This document shows, in pieces, positions 25,458 to 34,137 of a stretch of DNA of 64,000 bases. A model generated the notes under the pieces. It was not told the DNA's origin. It saw only the letters and a list, made by a program, of their open reading frames with translations, and made no database searches. How positions within the stretch are numbered: position 1 is the first letter of the stretch; each line of letters begins with the position of its first letter. The position numbers were made by a program, and so were the translations under genes. Origin of the DNA: Bacillota bacterium (GTDB taxonomy: Bacteria > Bacillota > Negativicutes > Sporomusales > CTSoil-080); the NCBI GenBank assembly GCA_017889635.1, contig JAGGAC010000014.1, forward strand, positions 1 to 64,000, given 5' to 3'.

Positions 25458-27987
25458 TTCTTAAATCCTCCCACTTTCGAAGCTCGCATAAGCATGAGTT
25501 AGGAGTCATACCTGCTGCGTGCTTTGATAATAGTTTCGATGCGGTCAGCAAATTAACACATCCTGCTTTGTCCGTCGACCCCGGCTGTCCAGGCACCAAA
25601 GGATCATATTTTGCCGAACAACCATAACTGTGCAATACACCTGCCGGCACTCGCTCGGTCACCTGGGCAATACAAAGCACCGAGCCCCGGTCGTTGTAAA
25701 GCTCCACAATATCTCCGTCAATAACGTTCCGCGCCTTGGCGTCCACCGGATTAATCCGCACAGGCCACCAATAATAACCTTCCTTTTCCACCCTATGCAA
25801 AGCTATCTCGTTGAGCCAGGGAGTATGGTTATCATAATGAGTATGGAAGGAAAATCTTGGATGAGGCATAATTATCTGCAGCTGGTATTTGTCATGAGCT
25901 TCACTGAAATACCCTTCCCAGGAGGGAATAAAGTGCGGCACAATAGGCCGCTCCATATCATCAGGCATATTCTGGCGCAGGCTTTCGGCGGCAAATTCAA
26001 TTTTTCCTGAATAAGTTCCTAGTTCTTTCGCTTTTTCAGTACCCCGTTTGGAATTGCCGGTATCAGGAGTGTCGCACTCCCGGCCTTCGGCGTACCAGCG
26101 CATACCCGGCGTGGATTCATACTTATCAGGAACTGGTATAATATAGTAGCCCCGTTTGTCAAACTCTTCCCAAGAAATATCTTTAGCAATATCAGAAGAC
26201 TCAAAAAACAGTCGTGCCCAATCGTCTTCGTTATTGCCCTCAGTGTAAAGTTCCTTCATTCCTAGCCGATCTGCCAACAGCGTGAAAATTTCGTAGTCGG
26301 CTTTGGATTCGCCCAGTGGCTCAATACATTTTTGCTCTCGGACAATAACCCGGTAGTTATTTCCAATATGCGCATTTGTTGTATATCCACCGCACGCCGC
26401 CCATTCTCCAAGGTCGTTGCGTTCAAGATTAGTACATGCCGGCAGAATAATATCAGCAAATTTTGCTTCACTCCCATACCAGCAGTCCTGATTAACCACA
26501 AATTCCAATTTGTCACTCTGATACATTTTTACCCATTTATTGGTATCAGACATTGTACCCATAAATGAACCGCCGTACCGATAAAACATTTTCACCGTCG
26601 AATGACCTTCCATAGGATATACATTATGAATAAATTGCTGATCAAGGGTTTGACCGCAAAAACCGTCGCCCCAGAAATCCTCCTTGCCAGTCATAATAGC
26701 TTCAGGCAAGGTCAGACGGAACAGCCGCTGTTTTGTTTTGTTTTGCAACGACAGCTTGATTTTAGCAATATTAGATTTGCCCATCTGGCCCCGTGGTTCA
26801 GCGTAACCAGGGAACCAAGTATTAGAATCCGCTGGCGCCCCCATTGTAGTGCCCCAAATTGAAACCCCAGGCTTGCCCAATCCCTGCATTGCCTGCAAAA
26901 GCACCATCATCCGCGCCCATTCGGTGCCATACGCCGTGCGGCATGCGCTTCCCTGGCCTCCTCGGCAGCCGCTGCTCAGACACGTTCTTTTAGCGGCCCA
27001 TTCCCTGGCAAGCGCTCTGATTTTACGTGCCGGAATGCCCGATTCTGCTTCAGCCCATTCCGGCGTCTTGACAAAACCGTTATCGCTTTCTCCAAGAATG
27101 TATTGCCTAAACTCCTCAAAACCAATAGTTTTTTCCGCAACATATTCCTTATCATAAAGATCCTCAGTTATCCACACATAAGCAATTGCCATCGCAAGCG
27201 CTGTATCGGAACCCGGGCGCGGCGGCAGCCATGTTCCGTCCATTGCGGCGGCAGTATAATTGTAAAACGGATCAATAAAAACCGTCTTTATTCCTTTTTC
27301 CTTGAGCCATACCCGCCAAATAGCCGATTCCTGTCCACTGTATGTACCACGGGTAGTATCTGGATCATTAGACCAAAAAACAATCATTTCGGTATTCTTC
27401 AAAGCATCTTCCAAGAGGTCAAACTGTTCTGGCATTCCCAGACGCCACTGGAAACCATAAGTATGAGTAGCACCCCAGTGCCATCCTTCCCAACTATCCG
27501 GATTATCAAGAATCGGTGTATAGTTGAGCATATTCATAAACCGAGAAAACGGACCCATCTTATACCCGACAATCCCCCAGTTATGATGAGACGAAGTCAT
27601 CCCGGTAATGGAGGAACCGCCATAGGCGTCAGTCAATCTTTTGATTTCACCGGAAACAATATTCAGAGCCTCATCCCAGCTGATCCGTACATAATCGGAT
27701 TTACCGCGATTTTGGGGGTTGCGCTCGCCATTCGGGTCAAAGTCCACCCGTTTGAGCGGATATAAAATACGATTATGTGGCTCAAACCGGTTTCTTTCCG
27801 CATGACCCGGCGGCGCCAAGCGAAAAGCCTTAGGTGGTGAATATCTTTTGCCGCCAGCTTCAATAACCCAGGGCTTCAATTCTTCTTCCGGCACTTGCAA
27901 CGGCCGAATACGGACGATTTTACCATCCTTAACATAAACCGAAATAGGACCTCCATTGGTCATATTCGTAAATACCTGTTCTGCCAT
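25450..27987 (-). CDS. molybdopterin transhydroxylase-type large subunit
   Basis: An 845-residue DMSO-reductase-family molybdoenzyme. It lacks the N-terminal 4Fe-4S cysteines, as does transhydroxylase TthL. Its closest remembered relative is TthL of Pelobacter acidigallici, which moves a hydroxyl between trihydroxybenzenes. The active-site residues I recall for TthL (His144, Asp174, Ser175, Tyr404) have counterparts here: SSHHNWG (His134), DNPDSWEGWHWG (Asp164, Ser165) and WFPGYAEPRGQ. I chose ATG 27987, 11 bases after AAAGGAGG; ATG 27996 (MFEMAEQ) is only 2 bases from it. The substrate is predicted to be a polyhydroxylated aromatic, but relatives could use others. Confidence 0.85.
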   Translation of the reverse strand: MAEQVFTNMTNGGPISVYVKDGKIVRIRPLQVPEEELKPWVIEAGGKRYSPPKAFRLAPPGHAERNRFEPHNRILYPLKRVDFDPNGERNPQNRGKSDYVRISWDEALNIVSGEIKRLTDAYGGSSITGMTSSHHNWGIVGYKMGPFSRFMNMLNYTPILDNPDSWEGWHWGATHTYGFQWRLGMPEQFDLLEDALKNTEMIVFWSNDPDTTRGTYSGQESAIWRVWLKEKGIKTVFIDPFYNYTAAAMDGTWLPPRPGSDTALAMAIAYVWITEDLYDKEYVAEKTIGFEEFRQYILGESDNGFVKTPEWAEAESGIPARKIRALAREWAAKRTCLSSGCRGGQGSACRTAYGTEWARMMVLLQAMQGLGKPGVSIWGTTMGAPADSNTWFPGYAEPRGQMGKSNIAKIKLSLQNKTKQRLFRLTLPEAIMTGKEDFWGDGFCGQTLDQQFIHNVYPMEGHSTVKMFYRYGGSFMGTMSDTNKWVKMYQSDKLEFVVNQDCWYGSEAKFADIILPACTNLERNDLGEWAACGGYTTNAHIGNNYRVIVREQKCIEPLGESKADYEIFTLLADRLGMKELYTEGNNEDDWARLFFESSDIAKDISWEEFDKRGYYIIPVPDKYESTPGMRWYAEGRECDTPDTGNSKRGTEKAKELGTYSGKIEFAAESLRQNMPDDMERPIVPHFIPSWEGYFSEAHDKYQLQIIMPHPRFSFHTHYDNHTPWLNEIALHRVEKEGYYWWPVRINPVDAKARNVIDGDIVELYNDRGSVLCIAQVTERVPAGVLHSYGCSAKYDPLVPGQPGSTDKAGCVNLLTASKLLSKHAAGMTPNSCLCELRKWEDLRNG

Positions 27988-28051
27988 CTCGAACATTGCC
28001 TCCTTTACTTTGCTATAGCCACATACAAATACTTTCAAAAAGCACAGCCAG

Positions 28052-28381
28052 CTATTTCGGCGCAAACAACACAGTCTTTGGCTTATTCTCCATTTCCTTG
28101 ACCAGCTCGGTCAGTTCCCCATATTTCATGCAATCTGCCTGGCAATGCTTTACACAAGAGGGACGCTCACCATTTACCGTTCGATTGGCACATAAGTTAC
28201 ATAGCTCCGTAGGAAAGGGGAGATAATTAATTTCCACTTTATCTAAGGACTCGAGAACTATTTCGTTTACCTTGATGCCCCACAGTCCAGCGGGGTAACT
28301 ATTTTCTTGCTTACAAGCCACCTCGCAAGTGTGACACCCGGTGCAAAATTCATAGTCAATGAATAAACCTTTTCTTCCCAT
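28052..28381 (-). CDS. small two-cluster ferredoxin subunit
   Basis: A 109-residue iron-sulfur protein with CTGCHTCEVACKQE near the start and CNLCANRTVNGERPSCVKHCQADCMKYG in the second half, which can hold two 4Fe-4S clusters. It is half the length of DmsB-type subunits and lacks their middle pair of clusters. It starts one base after the stop of the molybdopterin oxidoreductase gene, so the two proteins almost certainly form a complex. The opening GLFIDYEFCTGCHTCEVACK and the closing KPKTVLFAPK are regular and unbroken, so I read it as a true short subunit, not a truncated gene. Confidence 0.85.
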   Translation of the reverse strand: MGRKGLFIDYEFCTGCHTCEVACKQENSYPAGLWGIKVNEIVLESLDKVEINYLPFPTELCNLCANRTVNGERPSCVKHCQADCMKYGELTELVKEMENKPKTVLFAPK

Positions 28382-28382
28382 C

Positions 28383-30623
28383 CTACTCCACCGCCCCGTT
28401 TGCCTTTTTGACCCTTACCAGCGCAGTCTTATAAGCCCCGCCACCATAACCTGATTTCGCTCCAGGTCCAATATGAACCAGCTTGTTACAGTTAATATCC
28501 CAAATACCAAATAAATTCGGCTCACAGCCGTCTTCCTCCGGCAGCCACCATCCGTGCGGCACACTAATCACTTTCGGATGAACAATCGGCGTAACTTTCG
28601 CCTTACGTTTGATAGAGCCGCGGTCATTTTCGATAACCACCCATTCACCGTCATCAATCCCGACTTGTTCGGCAACGCTCGGATGGATCTCTACAATCGG
28701 ATAAGGATCACATTCCCTAAGCCAGGGAATCATTCGATGTTCCGAGTGAAAGTAAACGGATGACCGCCGACCAGTAACCATAACCAAGGGATACTTCTTA
28801 TAGACTTCTGGCGTCCGCACCTCACTTTCCGGCGGTTCAGAATAATACGGCAGAGAATCAAGTCCCCATTCCTCATAGCTCTTACTTGCAAACTCCACCT
28901 TACCAGTCGGAGTTCGAAACCCTGGCTTGCCGTCCGGTCTTAAAAGCCCCTTCTCATAACGGCGGTATGGCCTTGACGCCGAGTTTTCCGGCGGCATAAT
29001 CCACCCCCCCTGCGCCTTGAGTTCGTCATAGGTCAATCCGCAGGGTTTTAGTCGATCATTAATCAGATCTTTAACTGACCCATAACGTTTCGCAAGCTCA
29101 GGGTTAAACCTCTTCGCCAATTCCAAATTAATTTCCCAGTCGGAGCGACATTCGCCAACCTCTACCGCCGGAACAATAACCTGCAATGGAACCCACCATG
29201 ACCTAAAGCTTTCCTTTTCAGCAATTGAAGCTACCGGCAAAACAATATCGGCTACCGCCATGGTCGTAGGATTATGGAATAGATCAGCAACAACAACGAA
29301 CTCCATCTTCTTTAACGCTTCATAGTGAAGCGCAGTATCAGCAGCCTGCCCACCCAAAACATTGCTTGTTTGAATCCAGCAAGCCTTAATCGGATATGGA
29401 TCGCCGGTCAACATTTGTTTGACCGCCAAATCCGGCTGGGCCCAGCCCCGAAAATTTCGCACCATAGCAAATTCTTTCGCGCCAATTCGTTTCTCGTTTA
29501 GACGCCTTACAAATTCCTCACCGTATAGTTCATGCATTTCCTGGGTAGAAAATGGATAGGTCGTAACACCATAGGCAGGTCTGGCAATAACATTGCCACC
29601 AGGAACATCTAGGTTCCCTGTCAGACACCAAAGATGCGCAATAGCCTGCGCGACAGTCGAACCTTCCGGGCACTTGTCAATCGGTACACCCCACTGGATA
29701 GCCGCAGGCTTGGCCGAAGCGTATAACCTTGCCGCCGCAATAATATCCGCTTCAGGTATCCAGGTTATCGCTGCTACTTTCTGTGGAGGATATTCGGCAG
29801 CACGTCGTTTCAAATCATCAAAGCCTTCAGTCCAATTTTTCACAAACTCCTGATCATATAAATCCTCAGAAATTATTACATTGATCATTCCCATCGCCAA
29901 AGCCCCATCAGTTCCCGGCCTAATTTGTAAAAATTTTTCTGACCGCGAAGCAAACCAAGTCCAGCGTGGATCAACAACAATCAGCTTAGAACCCCGTTTC
30001 ATACAGTCAACTATCCAATGACCGAAAAATCCGTCTGGACACCCCGGCATCGGATTTTGCCCCCAAATAATAATCACCTTAGGAACCTCGTACTCTGGAT
30101 CGGCATAGCGTTTTTCTGAAAACTGCCCGGCGTCAAGCACTGCATAATCACCGTGGGTAGCCATCATTGCCCCCAGCCGAGGTGTGTAACAAGAATGCCC
30201 CGCCAGCCCGAGCTGAATCCAGTTAGGGCTACCATAGGAATAAGCCAGAAAAGATATCGGTCCGCCGATATCCCGCCCTGTCCCCTGGCAGAACAACACC
30301 GATTCCGGTCCATATTCTGCTTTAATATTGCTGAATTTTTCCTCAACAGTATCCAGAGCCTCATCCCAAGTAATACGTTCGAACTTCCCTTCGCCCCGCG
30401 CTCCCACTCTTTTTAGGGGATACGTTATCCGATCAGGGTGATACATATATTGCGTTAATGCCAACAGCCTTGGACAAGCTCTACCTTGACTAAAAGGATG
30501 ATTTTCATCACCTTCCACCTTGACAACCTTTCCATTCTTAATATAGAGCTTAACGCCACATCCCCCGTGACATCCCGGACCAGGTGACCAAGCCGTAGTT
30601 GTTACAACATTGTCGTAGCCCAT
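28383..30623 (-). CDS. molybdopterin-dependent oxidoreductase, catalytic subunit
   Basis: A 746-residue DMSO-reductase-family enzyme. The N-terminal cluster region reads GPGCHGGCGVKLYI (Cys18, Cys22) and GRACPR (Cys50): the usual first Cys of the C-x2-C-x3-C...C set is absent. GLAGHSCYTPRLGAM offers Cys145 as a molybdenum ligand. The later cofactor loops are complete (IIIWGQNPMPGCPDG, VVDPRWTWFASRS, QTSNVLGGQAAD, and VSVPHGWWLPEED-like end). No twin-arginine signal is seen, so it is cytosolic. Its small ferredoxin partner is encoded 1 base downstream. The reaction is unknown; it differs strongly from the transhydroxylase next door. Confidence 0.88.
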   Translation of the reverse strand: MGYDNVVTTTAWSPGPGCHGGCGVKLYIKNGKVVKVEGDENHPFSQGRACPRLLALTQYMYHPDRITYPLKRVGARGEGKFERITWDEALDTVEEKFSNIKAEYGPESVLFCQGTGRDIGGPISFLAYSYGSPNWIQLGLAGHSCYTPRLGAMMATHGDYAVLDAGQFSEKRYADPEYEVPKVIIIWGQNPMPGCPDGFFGHWIVDCMKRGSKLIVVDPRWTWFASRSEKFLQIRPGTDGALAMGMINVIISEDLYDQEFVKNWTEGFDDLKRRAAEYPPQKVAAITWIPEADIIAAARLYASAKPAAIQWGVPIDKCPEGSTVAQAIAHLWCLTGNLDVPGGNVIARPAYGVTTYPFSTQEMHELYGEEFVRRLNEKRIGAKEFAMVRNFRGWAQPDLAVKQMLTGDPYPIKACWIQTSNVLGGQAADTALHYEALKKMEFVVVADLFHNPTTMAVADIVLPVASIAEKESFRSWWVPLQVIVPAVEVGECRSDWEINLELAKRFNPELAKRYGSVKDLINDRLKPCGLTYDELKAQGGWIMPPENSASRPYRRYEKGLLRPDGKPGFRTPTGKVEFASKSYEEWGLDSLPYYSEPPESEVRTPEVYKKYPLVMVTGRRSSVYFHSEHRMIPWLRECDPYPIVEIHPSVAEQVGIDDGEWVVIENDRGSIKRKAKVTPIVHPKVISVPHGWWLPEEDGCEPNLFGIWDINCNKLVHIGPGAKSGYGGGAYKTALVRVKKANGAVE

Positions 30624-30686
30624 TGCTACTCTCCCCTGCTAAATAATTTCGCCCTTTTATCGTACTTATTAATTACACTTAGACTA

Positions 30687-31646
30687 TCAGATGCGTTTAT
30701 ATATCAGGTCTTTAACGTTATCAAATACCTCCATCAGTTTCTCATCGCGGTCCTTAAGAATTTCCTCCAATTTACGGTCGCTGTAATCATAGAAACCTTT
30801 ACCACTCTTAACCCCCAGTTCACCCCGCTCCACCCGCTTAATCAGACTGCTTGGAGCATTGTCAATTGGCGGTTCAAGGAAATCTGGGTTCTCTAAATTC
30901 CTGACGCTGAGATCCAGGCCAGTGAAATCATAGCGCTGAACAAAACCAAGCACCATCGCTCGCGGAATAATGCTGGCCTTAACGGCCAAATCCAATTGAT
31001 CGGCAGTAATATAGCCATTATCTAATTGGAAGAAGACCTCTCTGCCAATAATTCTGAGCAGTCGGTTTACGCAAAAGCCAGGCACAAATTTCTCCATAAC
31101 TATCGGCACCTTATTAACGCTTTTTAAAAGCTCAACAATAAAATCAACTGTTTCCTGACTCGACTCTTGCCCCTTGACAACCTCGACCAACGGAATAACA
31201 TGCGGCGGAGCAAACCAGTGGGCGATAACTGTATTACTCAAGCGTTGGCCGGGCATCACAGAAAAGATATTAAGATAAGAAGTATTGCTGGTAAACACCG
31301 TCTGCTCCGGACAAATCTGATCCAACGCTCCATACAGTTGCTTTTTTTCAGCCAGTTTTTCAATAATGCTTTCAATAACAACATCAGCGCTCGCAGCGGC
31401 CTCTTCAAGCGACTGGGTTGGATTAATCCTTGCCAGTATTTGGTCTTTTGCCTCCGGAACTAACATTTTTTTTTCAACTAAGGTCTGCAAATTAGTTGCG
31501 ATTACCACCATGGCCTTATCCAGAGTTGCTTGTTTTCTGGAATACATTGCCAATTCAAATCCAGCTTGAGCAAAAACCTGAGCCAACCCCGGTCCCATAG
31601 TCCCAGCTCCAAACAAAGCCACCTTTTTTACATCTTGAATTTTCAT
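30687..31646 (-). CDS. 3-hydroxyacyl-CoA dehydrogenase
   Basis: A 319-residue NAD-dependent dehydrogenase of the 3-hydroxybutyryl-CoA dehydrogenase family. Rossmann motif GAGTMGPGLAQVFAQAG lies at residues 13-29, followed by the catalytic region SNTSYLNIFSVM and IAHWFAPPHVIPLVEVV (His/Glu pair) and the C-terminal helical domain KSGKGFYDYS. It is the first gene of the long operon, about 75 bases downstream of RNA element A, and has TGGAGG eight bases before ATG. It may act on a 3-hydroxy acid or acyl-CoA produced from the ring substrate, with the thiolase downstream acting next. Confidence 0.9.
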   Translation of the reverse strand: MKIQDVKKVALFGAGTMGPGLAQVFAQAGFELAMYSRKQATLDKAMVVIATNLQTLVEKKMLVPEAKDQILARINPTQSLEEAAASADVVIESIIEKLAEKKQLYGALDQICPEQTVFTSNTSYLNIFSVMPGQRLSNTVIAHWFAPPHVIPLVEVVKGQESSQETVDFIVELLKSVNKVPIVMEKFVPGFCVNRLLRIIGREVFFQLDNGYITADQLDLAVKASIIPRAMVLGFVQRYDFTGLDLSVRNLENPDFLEPPIDNAPSSLIKRVERGELGVKSGKGFYDYSDRKLEEILKDRDEKLMEVFDNVKDLIYKRI

Positions 31647-31720
31647 TTAATCCTCCATTATCTTTAAATATTTACAACAAATACACGCATTACCTTAGAA
31701 ATAATTTGTTTTTTGAAAAT

Positions 31721-31831
31721 AAAAAAGCCTAGCTCCTTTAAACACAACGAAATAAACCGTTGCATTCAAATGAGCTAGACTTGTCAACTTAATAACGAGA
31801 GTTCATCCCGTTATCGTAATTCAAGCGACTC
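31721..31831 (-). promoter_or_regulatory. RNA element copy A: candidate riboswitch with terminator
   Basis: Leader of the 18-gene operon. The first 60 bases (31772-31831, read leftward) align without gaps to copies B and C. Element position 1-4 GAGU pairs with loop bases 30-33 ACUC (pseudoknot). 6-10 GCUUG pairs with 49-53 CAAGU. A hairpin pairs 18-23 AUAACG with 35-40 CGUUAU and presents GGGAUG in its loop. Bases 50-60 (AAGUCUAGCUC) then form the 5' half of a terminator ending GAGCUAGGCUUUUUU (31721-31735), so the 3' strand of the first stem and the terminator exclude each other. No known class is recognised. Confidence 0.75.
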
Positions 31832-31866
31832 AGTTGAGTAACTAAATATTTAATTTTCTCTCTATA

Positions 31867-31896
31867 ATGATAACTCTATTAAATTGTGTTCGTCAA
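31867..31896 (-). promoter_or_regulatory. promoter of the long catabolic operon
   Basis: Leftward TTGACG (31891-31896) and TATCAT (31867-31872) with 18-base spacing (17 for the overlapping TTATCA). The transcript would start near 31860 and reach RNA element A after about 30 bases. It lies just past the stop of the upstream ACS-type MFS gene. Confidence 0.6.
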
Positions 31897-31951
31897 GACT
31901 TTTTTCGTTTTTCGAAACATTCTGCCCTTAACTCAGTTATGGCAAACTTTA

Positions 31952-33319
31952 TTAACTTCCTTCTACTTTTGATGGTTCGCTAATCATTGCAATACAAAGA
32001 AAGCTAACCAGAGCACTAGCGGCAAAAAACATAAACACCGGGTCATAACTATTATAAACATCCAGGAGATATCCGGCAAAAGTCGGCGAAAAGAACCCTC
32101 CGGCATTTCCTATACAAACAAGCAAAGCAGCAGCAATTGGATAAGTTTTACTTGTCGTAATAAGCATCGTATATGAGTAATAACACGACCATGCTATATA
32201 AAGGAAAAAGCCTGTCAATAACAGTTCCAAATATAATATATACGGGTCGTTTGGTACATGAATCAACAAGTACATCATGACAAGCATTGATAACGGAGCA
32301 AACAGCAAGTTAGCTTTGCGGCGGTTTTTGAGCAGCCTGTCGGATATTATGCCGCCAACAATACAGCCGATGCAGCCACCTAACGGTTGGGCCGTAGCAA
32401 TCCAGCCCATTTTAGCAAAGGACATCCCCTTAGCGTCAACCAGGAACGCAGGAATCCAGAACACCGTTCCAATTGAAAGAAACCCGATAAAGCAAAATCC
32501 CAGCGTAACTCCCCATATATTCTTAGAAAGAAACACCTGCGATGTTTTTTCAATTAACTTAACTGGTTTCCGAGGAACTAATTTATCGACGATTCTGATA
32601 ATTGTCGTTTTGCTATCCTGCGCCAACAAAGTCTTTGAATCAACCGCTGCCACATCTTCCCGATTATTGATATATTCCTGTTCGGCAACATTGCAAAAAG
32701 GGCTTTGCTCTGGACGATTGCGGATAAAAATCCACCAGATTATTCCCAACACAAACCCCGGAACAGCAAACCAATAAAATACATATCGCCAACCATAGTT
32801 CAACATAATCCAAACAGCAATTGGCGGCACAACAAGCTGGCCAAGAGTTGACGCCGCGCTGAAGATCCCTGAGGCGGTCGCCTGCTCGTGCTTAGGATAC
32901 CATGATTTAATCACCGTAACCCCTCCCGGTGGAACAGGCGATTCAATAGCACCTAAGCCGATGCGATACCACAGAATAGCCGCCGCAGATCCTGCTGTAC
33001 CAATCAAATAAGTAAACATTGAAAACCCCATTATTGCCAACCCAACTAAACCCCGAACACCGTACTTCCCCATAAAAAATCCAAAAGGCAACATAGCAAT
33101 TATGTAACCGCCGAAGTACATGCTAGCAAGTTCTCCGGCTTCCATATTGGTAAGACCAAACTCACTTCTGACCACAGGCAAAACGATTCCCATGTTAACA
33201 CGATCAGCAAAACTAACGGTGTACATACCAATTGTGATAAGTAGCACAATCCAACGGTAGTAGGTACGCTTAGTAGTTAGCATAGACTTTGCTATAACAA
33301 CGCTTGTTTCCGGTTTCAA
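31952..33319 (-). CDS. MFS transporter, anion:cation symporter (ACS) type
   Basis: A 455-residue, 12-span inner-membrane transporter. The first span and loop (VSFADRVNMGIVLPVV, then GFFMGKYGVRGLVG) and the middle LGAIESPVPPGGVTVIKSWYP match the ACS family, whose members import galactonate, glucarate, phthalate and similar organic anions. The TTG start has AAGGAGGT six bases upstream. It is the only gene between RNA element B and the promoter of the long operon, and lies downstream of iorB, so its expression is probably set by read-through past element B's terminator. Confidence 0.86.
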   Translation of the reverse strand: MKPETSVVIAKSMLTTKRTYYRWIVLLITIGMYTVSFADRVNMGIVLPVVRSEFGLTNMEAGELASMYFGGYIIAMLPFGFFMGKYGVRGLVGLAIMGFSMFTYLIGTAGSAAAILWYRIGLGAIESPVPPGGVTVIKSWYPKHEQATASGIFSAASTLGQLVVPPIAVWIMLNYGWRYVFYWFAVPGFVLGIIWWIFIRNRPEQSPFCNVAEQEYINNREDVAAVDSKTLLAQDSKTTIIRIVDKLVPRKPVKLIEKTSQVFLSKNIWGVTLGFCFIGFLSIGTVFWIPAFLVDAKGMSFAKMGWIATAQPLGGCIGCIVGGIISDRLLKNRRKANLLFAPLSMLVMMYLLIHVPNDPYILYLELLLTGFFLYIAWSCYYSYTMLITTSKTYPIAAALLVCIGNAGGFFSPTFAGYLLDVYNSYDPVFMFFAASALVSFLCIAMISEPSKVEGS

Positions 33320-33425
33320 TTATAGACCTCCTTCATAATGAAACATAGTCCCTTATAGCCTGGCCGCTTGCCTTAAACCATGCTTGCTTCACTCCTCCCC
33401 CACTTACTATCATCATGGGTAAAAT

Positions 33426-33534
33426 AAAAAAGCCCAGCTCTTTATTCGCAACGCATTTTACATTGCGGGTAATAGAGCTAGGCTTGCCAACTTAGTAACA
33501 GGAGTCCATCCCGCAACCGTAAATCAAGCAACTC
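33426..33534 (-). promoter_or_regulatory. RNA element copy B: candidate riboswitch inside an operon
   Basis: Begins 18 bases after the iorB stop and has no promoter of its own that I can see, so it must be transcribed from the operon upstream. The 60-base core shows GAGU/ACUC, GCUUG/CAAGC and a hairpin whose outer pair is G-C where copy A has A-U, with two G-U pairs and one U-U mismatch. The terminator (AAGCCUAGCUC with GAGCUGGGCUU, then UUUUUU) follows. Its target is the ACS-type MFS gene. Confidence 0.75.
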
Positions 33535-33552
33535 AATCGCTATATTCTCGGA

Positions 33553-34134
33553 TCAAATCTCCCCGGCCTTCATCCCGGCCCGGAAGGCTTCAATATTAAT
33601 TTCGGCCGTACCGGCCTTAACAATCCCGGCAATTACCTTTTCCCACTCAATATCAGTCAGTTCCATGCCCCTAACCAGCGCTCCAAACAACACAATATTC
33701 ATTGTCCGGGGATTACCAATGTTCTGCGCTATTTCTGCGGCCTTAATCACCGTTGTAGCCACTTTACTCTTAATCACAGCAAGGATGCCTTCCGGATAGT
33801 CACTCTTCCCCGTTAGAATCGGCGCTGACGGGATACGATAGTCGTTAACCACCGCTTTGCCCTTCGGGCTTAGATATTCAAGCCACCGCAAGGCCTCCAT
33901 TGTTTCAAATGAAACTAGAATATCCGCCTGCCCCTTGTCGATAATCGGTGAAAACACCTTCTTACCGTATCTTACCTGATTGCTTACACTGCCGCCTCTT
34001 TGGGCCATGCCATGAACTTCAGACATTTTTACATCAAACCCGGCGCTCATCAACCCGTTTGACAAAATTTTGCCCACAAGAATAGTCCCTTGTCCGCCAA
34101 CGCCGACTAACAATATGTTTTTTACATCTGGCAT
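33553..34134 (-). CDS. iorB: indolepyruvate ferredoxin oxidoreductase, beta subunit type
   Basis: A 193-residue gamma-domain subunit of the 2-oxoacid:ferredoxin oxidoreductase superfamily, forming a complex with IorA. The GVGGQGTILVGKIL start, SEVHGMAQRGGSVSNQVRYG and PRTMNIVLFGALV motifs are those of IorB. The complex oxidatively decarboxylates aryl- or branched 2-oxoacids to acyl-CoA using ferredoxin. Only 3 bases separate it from iorA. RNA element B follows. Confidence 0.93.
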   Translation of the reverse strand: MPDVKNILLVGVGGQGTILVGKILSNGLMSAGFDVKMSEVHGMAQRGGSVSNQVRYGKKVFSPIIDKGQADILVSFETMEALRWLEYLSPKGKAVVNDYRIPSAPILTGKSDYPEGILAVIKSKVATTVIKAAEIAQNIGNPRTMNIVLFGALVRGMELTDIEWEKVIAGIVKAGTAEINIEAFRAGMKAGEI

Positions 34135-34137
34135 CGC

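Noticed and set aside
28052-28381. Short ferredoxin as another internally deleted gene
   Set aside because: Its two motifs are evenly spaced, both ends are well formed, and the frame is continuous; I recall similar short partners of CHGGCG-type oxidoreductases.
31721-31831. RNA element as a T-box or S-box leader
   Set aside because: The T-box AGGGTGGNACCGCG and the SAM-riboswitch core sequences are absent, and no aminoacyl-tRNA synthetase or sulfur gene follows.
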